From: HXMU1420-13 sp965229525
GTDB lineage: Bacteria; Bacteroidota; Rhodothermia; Balneolales; Balneolaceae
Assembly (NCBI GenBank): GCA_965229525.1
Contig: OZ245886.1
Location: 2,728,001 to 2,792,000 of the forward strand
Direction: 5' to 3'
DNA length: 64,000 nt
Each line of letters opens with the position of its first letter. The stretch's first letter is position 1. A model generated the notes under the pieces. That model was not told where the DNA came from, did no database searches, and saw only the letters and a program-made list of their open reading frames with translations. Of the stretch, positions 36,496-44,521 are shown in pieces. The translations under genes were made by a program, and so were the position numbers.

Positions 36496-37113
36496 ATGAA
36501 AACTATTACCAATTCTCCTATTACTCGTGAAATTATTAATCAGGCGATGGATTACGAGACTTTTAATGAATTGACAGTCTCACGGTTTGAAGAAGGTCGT
36601 ACAACAAACGACGACAATTCTGAGAGTATGCTCAATTATACCCGGCTGAATATCCAACGAACTCAACGAATCGATAAAAGAGGTATCATTAATGAGGCAA
36701 CTTATGCTGCCATAGATGATATCGAACGTTCACAAATTTGGTTCGTTATTACGGAAGGTTGGTGTGGAGATTCTGCTCAACTGCTGCCATACATCCACAA
36801 AATGGCAAAACTAAATTCGAATATTGAATTAAAGATTATTTTAAGGGATGAGTATCCAGAGATAATGGATGCCTTTTTAACGAATGGTGTAAGTCGTTCT
36901 ATTCCGAAATTAATTATTCTTGATGCTGAAACGTTAGAAACTCTCGGTGAATGGGGCCCCAGACCGGAATTTGTGCAAAACATTTATATGAAAGAGCGAG
37001 CAGATGAAGCTATAGGAGGTAAGCAAGCTTCGCAAAATTTGCATGCATTTTATGCCAAAGATAAAGGAGCTCTACTTCAGGAAGAATTCAGAACATTATT
37101 AACATCGATTTAA
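36496..37113 (+). CDS. Thioredoxin-fold protein with a monothiol site
   Basis: The 205-residue protein has a helical N-terminus followed by a thioredoxin fold: FVITEGWCGDSAQLLPYIHKMAK (Cys90) and the cis-Pro loop SRSIPKLIILD, then a GEWGPRPEFVQ end. The CxxC site is reduced to CGDS, so it cannot form the usual intramolecular disulfide. It belongs to the Thioredoxin_9-like group of Bacteroidota and Firmicutes. No signal peptide is present, so it is cytosolic. Its partner and reaction are unknown. Confidence 0.8.
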   Translation: MKTITNSPITREIINQAMDYETFNELTVSRFEEGRTTNDDNSESMLNYTRLNIQRTQRIDKRGIINEATYAAIDDIERSQIWFVITEGWCGDSAQLLPYIHKMAKLNSNIELKIILRDEYPEIMDAFLTNGVSRSIPKLIILDAETLETLGEWGPRPEFVQNIYMKERADEAIGGKQASQNLHAFYAKDKGALLQEEFRTLLTSI

Positions 37114-37149
37114 TAAAAAAGGCAGCTACCCGGGCTGCCTTGATAGTTT
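37114..37149. terminator. Shared terminator between converging genes
   Basis: GGCAGC and GCTGCC (37121-37126, 37134-37139) form a GC-rich stem. On the minus strand it is followed by a six-T run and serves the BNR-protein gene. On the plus strand the T tail is weaker. Confidence 0.8.
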
Positions 37150-39975
37150 TTATTTGATCAGAGTCATCGTCCTCGATTGGGTAAAGGGACTTCCACCGTT
37201 AATTGGACTCGCTTCAAGTCGATAAATATAAGTTCCACTTGCCAGGGCAGAGGCGTCAAAACTAGACGTATGTGCACCTGAGTTAATGATTTGCTGATCA
37301 AAAATCTTAGCAACTTCACGACCATTAATATCAAAAATAGTCAAACTTACACTAGAATTTGATGCGAGTGTAAACTCAATATTTGTGGAAGGATTAAATG
37401 GATTTGGATAATTCTGTTGTAATTCGAATGTGTTTGGTGATTCGGTAGTTGGTTCAAATTCATTCGAAACCATAGTACTCACTTTACCGACAAATAATCC
37501 CCGACCATGTGTAGCAACAGCTAATATGTGATCTGAACGTCGATAGTCTAATTCTGAAACAATCGCATTTTCAATTAAATCTTCGGCAACCTGAGTCCAA
37601 ACTGTACTGCTCCCATTCAACTGATCTGTGTAGAATAATCCAATACTTGTTCCTACAAAATAATAAGTGCCTTCCTGATCGGTTGAAGCAATTGCGGCTG
37701 TTCTGATTGAAGGTCCATTTTCCCCGCCCAAATTACCTTCAATATCTGTCCAGCTGGTTCCGCCATTTGATGTATGCCAGATACTTTTTACTGAATAATT
37801 AGACATTACAGCTATCACTTCATTTCCATTATCAGGATTAACGGAAATATCGTTTACAAAAGATCCAGGATCTGATCCGGTTATATTAATTGAAGTTTCA
37901 CCATCATTGGCATCAATATTATCAAATCGTCTTATTACTGGCGCAGCTGATTGTTCAACAACATCAGATCCTCCAAAGTACAGTCTGTTAGGTGGATTAG
38001 TGGTTGAAAATGTCAGGGCAGTGATCTCATGATTATCTGTTCCTGTATTTACACTATTTAATTCAGACCACCCTTGATTAGTCCCATCAGTATTTGATGT
38101 ATTTCGAGGCAGTGTAATCATTTGGTCATTCTTCCATAGATGATCAAATTCGGGATAAAATAGATAGTTTTCATCCGATGGGTTTACTGTAAAAGGATGA
38201 ATGAACTGCTGATCGGTAGCTAAAAGTGGGGTTATGTACGAGAAGTTGATTGGGTTAGTTCCTGAGTAATCATACCGTAATAAAAATCCATTCTGTGAAG
38301 AAGTAATCAAATAGTTATTACCAAGAAATGCGGTTGCTCCATCACCACTAGAGATATCCACAGAGTTTGATGAGGCTGCTTCAAAATCAAAGAAGAAATA
38401 CGGAGAACCATTGTCTTGTGTTCCACCCATGATTCTCGAGTCGTCGTTTCCGGGGTGAATGGATAGCTTATAGAATTGGGTTACATTATAACCATTATCA
38501 ATATCTGTCCAGGTAACACTGTTGGCTGTAATATTCTCAGTTCTACTTAATCCACCATCATGAGCACTTATTGCCCGGTTAGGATTTTCAGGATAGAAGA
38601 TCAAATTATGTTGATCCGGATGGTGAGAGGGGTACTGGCTAATATCATTAGCTATATCATATCCGCCAATCCAATATTTTGGAGCTTCACCGGCATTTGT
38701 AGTCCCATTCGTATTCGGTGGAACTGATGAAAATCCATCTGTTGATCGAAATAAATTGGTGCCACCTACAAAAACAATATTCGAGTTTGATGGATGCACT
38801 TTGCAAACAAGATTATATCCACCTTGCGGATTCAAATCTCCTACATCACCTTTAAAATTTGGTATTCCTGAAGAACGATCGCTTGTTACTACACTATTTG
38901 GATTTGATATATCAAATCTGTGTAAGGTTAAGCCCTCTGCTCCAATGCCCGTATCGGTGAATACATAAAATACATCAGGGTCTGATACAGAAACTCCAAT
39001 AACACCTCTGTCAGGATTGTTTGGATATGAACCAGGGGTAACATTTGTCCACGTGAGTGTGGCACCATCATTTGTTGATATATATACACCGGGACTAAAG
39101 TCCGAGCCACTTCCAGATGAAAGAACGCCAATGACATCTCCATCACTATTAACGGCTACATCTGCCCAGTCATGATTATTTACAACACCTAGCACATAAT
39201 CAACAGAAACGAAATCATTGGTTGTTCTAAATATGCCGAAAGGTGATGCGGCGAAGAAAATGGTACCTGTAGTTGGGCTTATTACTATGTTTGAAATGAA
39301 ATCATATTGAGAATTAAAGGCCACGTCGGTATCCGCTGTATTCTGAACTTGTGACCAGGTTTCGCCATTATCGGTTGATTTAAAAATTCCGGAGCCAAAG
39401 AAAGGAGCACCGTCTGCACCGGCTGAACCAAAAAATTCACCTGTAGAATAATACCACACATCAGGGGTAGTTGGATGTTGCACCAATGCTGTAACTCCTA
39501 AATGGCCGCTAATGTCTGACTTTTTAACCCATGTAACTCCGCCATTTATTGATTTCCAGATTCCACCGGAAGCACCACCGGCAATCAGAATGTTTGAATC
39601 CCGCGAATCGAAGGCAATGGCACGTGTTCTTCCTCCTACATCATTGGGACCAACTTCTTTCCATTCAAATGGATCGTTAACCGCCTTTAAGCGATTCTCT
39701 TGATCTAATTTTAAATCCTCAAGAAATTCGACTTCTTTCAATTGAATATTAGGTGGAATTTGATTGGTAACGGGGTTTCTAAGCATTCTAAAGAAATACT
39801 CAGATCGATCTTTCTGTGTCGTCTCTTTATTTATAATGGTCGGATTTTTTACAGGGCGGAGTGATTCAGATTTTTCATTTTGTGAAAATTGGAATACCTC
39901 TAAATGCTGGTTAATTACAAACCCAGTAAAAACGAAAAGCGTAATTACTACGCTAGCTGTGATAATTTTCTTCAT
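37150..39975 (-). CDS. BNR/sortilin-like beta-propeller protein with T9SS sorting domain
   Basis: The 941-residue product starts at ATG 39975, giving the signal peptide MKKIITASVVITLFVF. The longer frame would start at TTG and run into the preceding gene. The body is a VPS10/sialidase-type propeller with Asp-box repeats (GVTWVKKSD, STDNGETWSQV, TSNGGTSWTDIEG). The end is a T9SS type A domain (NYPNPFNPSTNIEFTL to TLIK). Such proteins are surface-exposed and often called glycosyl hydrolases, but no catalytic residues can be assigned. The upstream lipoprotein gene ends 11 bases away and is likely cotranscribed. Confidence 0.85.
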   Translation of the reverse strand: MKKIITASVVITLFVFTGFVINQHLEVFQFSQNEKSESLRPVKNPTIINKETTQKDRSEYFFRMLRNPVTNQIPPNIQLKEVEFLEDLKLDQENRLKAVNDPFEWKEVGPNDVGGRTRAIAFDSRDSNILIAGGASGGIWKSINGGVTWVKKSDISGHLGVTALVQHPTTPDVWYYSTGEFFGSAGADGAPFFGSGIFKSTDNGETWSQVQNTADTDVAFNSQYDFISNIVISPTTGTIFFAASPFGIFRTTNDFVSVDYVLGVVNNHDWADVAVNSDGDVIGVLSSGSGSDFSPGVYISTNDGATLTWTNVTPGSYPNNPDRGVIGVSVSDPDVFYVFTDTGIGAEGLTLHRFDISNPNSVVTSDRSSGIPNFKGDVGDLNPQGGYNLVCKVHPSNSNIVFVGGTNLFRSTDGFSSVPPNTNGTTNAGEAPKYWIGGYDIANDISQYPSHHPDQHNLIFYPENPNRAISAHDGGLSRTENITANSVTWTDIDNGYNVTQFYKLSIHPGNDDSRIMGGTQDNGSPYFFFDFEAASSNSVDISSGDGATAFLGNNYLITSSQNGFLLRYDYSGTNPINFSYITPLLATDQQFIHPFTVNPSDENYLFYPEFDHLWKNDQMITLPRNTSNTDGTNQGWSELNSVNTGTDNHEITALTFSTTNPPNRLYFGGSDVVEQSAAPVIRRFDNIDANDGETSINITGSDPGSFVNDISVNPDNGNEVIAVMSNYSVKSIWHTSNGGTSWTDIEGNLGGENGPSIRTAAIASTDQEGTYYFVGTSIGLFYTDQLNGSSTVWTQVAEDLIENAIVSELDYRRSDHILAVATHGRGLFVGKVSTMVSNEFEPTTESPNTFELQQNYPNPFNPSTNIEFTLASNSSVSLTIFDINGREVAKIFDQQIINSGAHTSSFDASALASGTYIYRLEASPINGGSPFTQSRTMTLIK

Positions 39976-39986
39976 TCCCGTACTAT

Positions 39987-40376
39987 TTATCGATCTAAAA
40001 TTTTTGTGATAGTCCAACCGGTAGGAGTATTAATTCCCGCAGGTTGCATGGCTAAAACTGCTTCAAATTCAGTCCCGGATTCCATCTCTGAAAGGCGTTC
40101 AATGAGTGTTTCATGCACTGATACTTCAATAGTTTGAGAAGGTGCTAATCTTCCTGCTGACATTCCGTATCCCATGATCTCTTTCACTTCAACCTGGGCT
40201 ATATTATCATTCAATGTTACAAGCTGAAGACGTACTTCGGCAGACCCGGCATCAATTTGTCTCGATTGTTCAAGACCTTCCGTATCAACGTTTGGAGTTC
40301 GTTGATTTTTATTTGAAGCACAACTTATTGATAGTGACCCAATCAATACCCCTATAACTACAATTCTATATTTCAT
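39987..40376 (-). CDS. Small lipoprotein of unknown function
   Basis: The 129-residue product has a signal peptide with lipobox LSISC (Cys19). A small beta-rich domain follows, with VRLQLVTLNDNIAQVEVKEIMGYGMS and IEVSVHETL, and then a C-terminal TPTGWTITKIL. I do not recognise the family. It is the first gene of a two-gene unit with the T9SS-exported BNR protein 11 bases downstream, so a role at the cell surface is plausible. Confidence 0.65.
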   Translation of the reverse strand: MKYRIVVIGVLIGSLSISCASNKNQRTPNVDTEGLEQSRQIDAGSAEVRLQLVTLNDNIAQVEVKEIMGYGMSAGRLAPSQTIEVSVHETLIERLSEMESGTEFEAVLAMQPAGINTPTGWTITKILDR

Positions 40377-40467
40377 CTATGATTGTTTAGTTAGTCGAAA
40401 AATGAGTGAACAATATGGTAAATTAAACTCTTCAAAACACTGCTTAATTGTATAAGAACATTTCTAA

Positions 40468-41652
40468 ATGTCGAATTTGTCACGCTTTAAATCTGTAGTT
40501 GCCCAAACCAGCGATGCACCCTTAGGTCTTGAAATCGAGTCGGCTGAAGGCGTGTATCTTAAAACTACAGGTGGTAGAGAGTTCATAGATTTTATTTCGG
40601 GGATTGCGGTTAGCAGTTTGGGGCATCGTCATCCATCGGTAGTTTCAGCAATAAAGGAACAAGTAGACAAACATCTGCATGTGATGGTTTATGGAGAATT
40701 TATTCAGAAACCTCAACTTGAATTTGCTGAATTGTTAACAGCCCAACTACCCGAGCATTTAGAACAAGTTTATTTTGTAAATAGCGGAACAGAAGCCAAT
40801 GAAGGCGCTCTAAAGCTTGCAAAAAAATATAGCGGTCGATCAAAGTTTGTCGCATTTAAAAATAGTTATCACGGTGATACCCATGGTTCACTTTCAGTAA
40901 CAGGAAGAAATATATATCGTGATCCATACTTGCCACTATTGCCCGATGTTCATTTTCTGGAATTCAACAGTTTTGAAAATCTAGAAATAATTGATGATAA
41001 AACGGCAGCTGTAATACTTGAACCCATTCAAGGTGAAGGGGGGATCATCCCATCAAATTGGGATTGGCTGGTTGAAATTCGAAATCGGTGTAATGAAGTT
41101 GGTGCTTTGCTAATCTATGATGAAATTCAGTCCGGCTTTGGGCGTACGGGAAAGCTTTTTGCTTTTCAACATTACAATATCTGTCCGGATATTTTGTGTA
41201 TTGCAAAAGCGATGGCTGGCGGAATGCCGATGGGTGCTTTCGTTTCGAGCCAAAAGATTTTTGAGACTTTTATGTACAATCCTCCTCTTAATCATGTTAC
41301 AACATTTGGTGGGCATCCGGTTTCATCTGCAGCTGCTCTAGCAACGTTGAAAGAGCTCTTGTCTGGTGATTACTTAAACAGGGCGTCAATCATTGAACAA
41401 AAAGTGAAAGAAAAATTGCGTGGTAATGAGATTATTGAAGTTCGCGGAGTTGGAGCAATGTTAGGTCTACAGCTAATTTCGAAAGATTTGACACAAGCAG
41501 TGGTTGAAGATTGTTTTGATAAAGGAATCTTACTGGGTTGGACCCTTCATTCTGATACATTGATTCGTTTGGCTCCACCACTTATTATCAATGACAAACA
41601 GTTGGACACAGTATTGAATACAATTCTGGAAAGCATTAAAAAATACAGTTAA
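40468..41652 (+). CDS. Class III PLP aminotransferase (GABA/acetylornithine type)
   Basis: The 394-residue enzyme has the class III fold: FIDFISGIAVSSLGHRHP, the phosphate-binding NSGTEANEGALKLAK, SYHGDTHGSLSVTG, the Asp in LIYDEIQSGFGRTG and the PLP lysine Lys247 in CIAKAMAGGMPMGAF. By length and motifs it could act on acetylornithine, ornithine or 4-aminobutyrate. The gene two bases downstream encodes a succinate-semialdehyde-type dehydrogenase, which favours 4-aminobutyrate or a related omega-amino acid. This assignment rests on context. Confidence 0.85.
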   Translation: MSNLSRFKSVVAQTSDAPLGLEIESAEGVYLKTTGGREFIDFISGIAVSSLGHRHPSVVSAIKEQVDKHLHVMVYGEFIQKPQLEFAELLTAQLPEHLEQVYFVNSGTEANEGALKLAKKYSGRSKFVAFKNSYHGDTHGSLSVTGRNIYRDPYLPLLPDVHFLEFNSFENLEIIDDKTAAVILEPIQGEGGIIPSNWDWLVEIRNRCNEVGALLIYDEIQSGFGRTGKLFAFQHYNICPDILCIAKAMAGGMPMGAFVSSQKIFETFMYNPPLNHVTTFGGHPVSSAAALATLKELLSGDYLNRASIIEQKVKEKLRGNEIIEVRGVGAMLGLQLISKDLTQAVVEDCFDKGILLGWTLHSDTLIRLAPPLIINDKQLDTVLNTILESIKKYS

Positions 41653-41654
41653 TT

Positions 41655-43019
41655 ATGCTTCAGTCTATTAATCCAGCTACTAACGATCTTATTGGCGAAT
41701 ACGACGAGCATTCTTTTGAAGAAGTAGATCATATCATTGAAAATGCAAATGATGCCCATGTTACATGGAGAGGAACCGAGTTTACTCATCGTTCTGAAAC
41801 ATTAAAAAATCTAAGCGATTCCCTTGAAAAGAATAAAGAACAGTTAGCCAAACTCATGGCCCTTGAAATGGGTAAACCATTAGCACAAGGGAGGAGTGAA
41901 GTTGAAAAATGCGCATGGCTTTGTAATTTTTATGCAGATAAAGCTGAATCTTTTTTGCAGGATGAGTTTGTTCAAACAGATGCTTCCAAAAGTTATGTGA
42001 CTTTCCAACCACTAGGTGTGATTTTATCTATCATGCCGTGGAATTTTCCATTTTGGCAAGTTTTAAGATTTTCAGCACCGGCGCTTATGGCAGGAAATGC
42101 TGTAATTTTAAAGCACTCTGAGAATACTTCAGCTTGTGCGTTAGCTATTGAGAAATTGGTCCATAATGCAGGATTCCCCAATGACCTATTCCGAACAATC
42201 TTGGTGGATAAATCCAAAATGAAGCCAATTGTTCAGCACGAAGGTATTGCTGCAGTTACTTTAACCGGTAGTACAACAGCCGGTAAAGCTGTCGCTGCTC
42301 AAGCAGGTGAGAAACTAAAGAAAACGGTTTTAGAACTAGGTGGGAGTGACCCATATCTAATTCTTGAAGATGCTGATTTGGAACTTGCCTCCATTGTATG
42401 CGCAAATTCTCGTCTGTTAAACAGTGGACAAACCTGTGTGGCTGCCAAACGATTTATTGTTGTTGAATCGGTGTATGAAAGGTTTCTAGAGTTATTTAAG
42501 GAAAGATTGCAAGAACGTACGGTAGGAAATCCTTCTGATGAAGGAGTAAATGTTGGCCCAATGGCGCGCCATGACTTAAGAGATGAGTTACATCGACAGG
42601 TTCAGGAAAGTATTATTAAGGGAGCAAAAGCTGAATTTGGGTGTGAAATACCGGATCAACCTGGGGCGTTTTATCCAATTTCCTTACTCACCGATGTTGG
42701 CCCAAATATGCCAGCGTATGATGAAGAACTTTTTGGGCCGGTTGCAGCAGTTATTAAAGTTGAAGATGAAGAAGAAGCGATTCGGGTTGCCAATGATTCG
42801 AATTATGGTCTGGGAGCAGCTGTATTCTCTAGAGATGTTGATCGAGCTGAAAAAATTGCTGCTGAGCGACTTCAGGCTGGTTGTTGTTTTGTAAATACGT
42901 TAGTTAAGTCTGATCCAAGATTACCATTTGGGGGAATTAATGAATCAGGTTATGGAAGGGAACTTGGACTTTATGGTATTCGAGAGTTCGTAAATATCAA
43001 AACCGTTTGGGTGGATTGA
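41655..43019 (+). CDS. gabD: Succinate-semialdehyde dehydrogenase-like aldehyde dehydrogenase
   Basis: The 454-residue enzyme has the ALDH motifs: PWNFPFWQVLR, VTLTGSTTAGKAVA, the catalytic Glu in LELGGSDPYL and Cys261 in NSGQTCVAAKR, and GGINESGYGREL near the end. Length and motif context fit the shorter succinate-semialdehyde dehydrogenase group that opens INPATNDLIGEY. It should oxidise succinate semialdehyde to succinate with NAD(P). It starts two bases after the aminotransferase stop, so the pair forms a GABA-shunt-like operon. Other aldehydes are possible. Confidence 0.85.
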   Translation: MLQSINPATNDLIGEYDEHSFEEVDHIIENANDAHVTWRGTEFTHRSETLKNLSDSLEKNKEQLAKLMALEMGKPLAQGRSEVEKCAWLCNFYADKAESFLQDEFVQTDASKSYVTFQPLGVILSIMPWNFPFWQVLRFSAPALMAGNAVILKHSENTSACALAIEKLVHNAGFPNDLFRTILVDKSKMKPIVQHEGIAAVTLTGSTTAGKAVAAQAGEKLKKTVLELGGSDPYLILEDADLELASIVCANSRLLNSGQTCVAAKRFIVVESVYERFLELFKERLQERTVGNPSDEGVNVGPMARHDLRDELHRQVQESIIKGAKAEFGCEIPDQPGAFYPISLLTDVGPNMPAYDEELFGPVAAVIKVEDEEEAIRVANDSNYGLGAAVFSRDVDRAEKIAAERLQAGCCFVNTLVKSDPRLPFGGINESGYGRELGLYGIREFVNIKTVWVD

Positions 43020-43231
43020 TAAACTCAAATCATGTTTACCGGTCATATATTTTAAATTGAATTTGAGATAGCGAATCCTTCTATGACTGTATTATCCATT
43101 TACTTTAGACGAAAGGCATCAGCAATTATTACCTTCACTTTACTGTAATGATCGATCATAATGAAGTGAATAGAATTCAGTTCAATGAGAAATATTCAGG
43201 ATAAATGTGAAATGTATTTAAAAAGGACTTT

Positions 43232-43993
43232 TCAAATCCCTTGAATCCAGCCACCATCCACCGGTAAAGAAACTCCCGTGATATAACTAGCTCGGTTGCT
43301 TGCTAAAAAAGTAACTGCTGCGGCAAATTCTTTGGGCTGACCAATTCTACCCAACGGGATTTCATTCGTGATTTCTTTCAAAGCAGGATTCTTTTCCATT
43401 AAACTTTCCAATCGCTCTGTTTGGGTGTATCCAGGCATCACATTATTAACGGTAATGTTATCTGGACCTAATTCTAAAGACAGAGTTTTCACTAAACCGA
43501 CTATGGCGGTTCGAACAGAATTTGAGAGCACCAGACCGGCAACAGGCTGCTTCACCGCTTGAGAAGTTATTGTAATTATCCGACCCCATTGATTGGCTTT
43601 CATATCAGGAAGAACGCCACGAATCATCCCAACCGAGCTTTCTAATAATAACTTATAAGCATTCTCCCAGTCTTTATCATCGTGTTGTTCAAAAGTACCG
43701 AAAGGTGGTCCACCGGAATTTGTGACTAAGATATCAATAGAACCAAGATTCGATTTGGCTTCTGCTAAAATGTGATCACGTCCTTCTTTGGTAGATACAT
43801 CCCCAACTGCATACCCAACATCTTTATAACTGATGGTTCCAATTTCTCTGGCTGCAGTCTTTAAGTCGTTCTCACTTCGGCTACAAAGAAATACATTCAC
43901 ACCTTCATTTGCCAATTCTAGAGCAACCGCTTTTCCCAGACCTTTGCTGGATGCCATGATAAGCGCATTTTTACCTTGAATTCCTAAATCCAT
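43232..43993 (-). CDS. SDR-family protein lacking the YxxxK active site
   Basis: The 253-residue protein has the Rossmann start ASSKGLGKAVALELA, the NSGGPP segment in place of NNAG and the ITITS strand with Ser. Where YxxxK is expected it has Ser157-Asn-Ser-Val-Arg161 (aligned through the following AIVGLVKTLSLEL). The rest (NVMPGYTQTERL, GQPKEFAAAVTFLAS, PVDGGW) is typical SDR. It is close to a beta-ketoacyl-reductase-like subgroup in which these residues vary. Reductase activity is therefore uncertain. ATG 43993 is chosen over a TTG two codons upstream. Confidence 0.85.
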   Translation of the reverse strand: MDLGIQGKNALIMASSKGLGKAVALELANEGVNVFLCSRSENDLKTAAREIGTISYKDVGYAVGDVSTKEGRDHILAEAKSNLGSIDILVTNSGGPPFGTFEQHDDKDWENAYKLLLESSVGMIRGVLPDMKANQWGRIITITSQAVKQPVAGLVLSNSVRTAIVGLVKTLSLELGPDNITVNNVMPGYTQTERLESLMEKNPALKEITNEIPLGRIGQPKEFAAAVTFLASNRASYITGVSLPVDGGWIQGI

Positions 43994-44018
43994 ATTCAAT
44001 TCTATTTTTAAATAGTCT

Positions 44019-44145
44019 TTGCGAGGAGCATTAATTGAGCTAAAGAAGTTAATGTAATCAACGAAGTAATCTCTTTTAAAATTCTGAGATCACTTCGTCA
44101 AGAAAATCAGTTCAGGTTAAAAAATTCAATCTCCTCGTGATGACG
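44019..44145. repeat. Long nested hairpin repeat (GCGAGGAG type)
   Basis: Outer arms GCGAGGAG (44021-44028) and CTCCTCGT (44131-44138) enclose inner arms ACGAAGTAATCTC and GAGATCACTTCGT (one mismatch) around 44080-44100. This is the pattern of a widely dispersed bacterial intergenic repeat. It fills the gap between the SDR and cupin genes. Confidence 0.65.
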
Positions 44146-44146
44146 A

Positions 44147-44506
44147 TTACCTCTTTAAATAATCATCAGTTCCATCAATCCAATAAGTTCTTGGAGGAGC
44201 CCAGGTATCCGTTTCTTCCACATCGCCGATCATCAATGCTTTATGGGGAAGATTTCCGGGGATTATTACAGAATCACCAGCATGTAGATCAACTGGTTCT
44301 GAATCTTCAGTTTCAAACCAAAATCTGATGGTTCCTTTATGAACCTGAGTAATTTGCTCATTTTCATGACTATGCATGGGAACTACAAATCCATCTTTAA
44401 ATTTCATCCGTGCGATCATGATTTTCTCTCCATAAATCATTTTTCGCTTCATTTTATCATTTACCTGCTCTTCGGGGACTTCATCCCAATTTATCTTTTG
44501 GATCAT
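44147..44506 (-). CDS. Small cupin-domain protein
   Basis: The 119-residue protein is a single cupin barrel with the metal motif PMHSHENEQITQVHKG (two His and a Glu) and a second motif PGNLPHKAL with a His. It has an AGGAATAA ribosome site before the ATG. Single-domain cupins bind metal and can be dioxygenases, isomerases or sensors; nothing points to one. It lies 15 bases downstream of the S10 peptidase gene's start region on the opposite reading order, with the same strand as its neighbours. Confidence 0.8.
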   Translation of the reverse strand: MIQKINWDEVPEEQVNDKMKRKMIYGEKIMIARMKFKDGFVVPMHSHENEQITQVHKGTIRFWFETEDSEPVDLHAGDSVIIPGNLPHKALMIGDVEETDTWAPPRTYWIDGTDDYLKR

Positions 44507-44521
44507 AGTATTATTCCTATA

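Noticed and set aside
43020..43231. Gap after gabD searched for a small gene or repeat
   Set aside because: Only a spaced CTCAAAT/ATTTGAG pair at 43025-43069 was seen; too weak to call.
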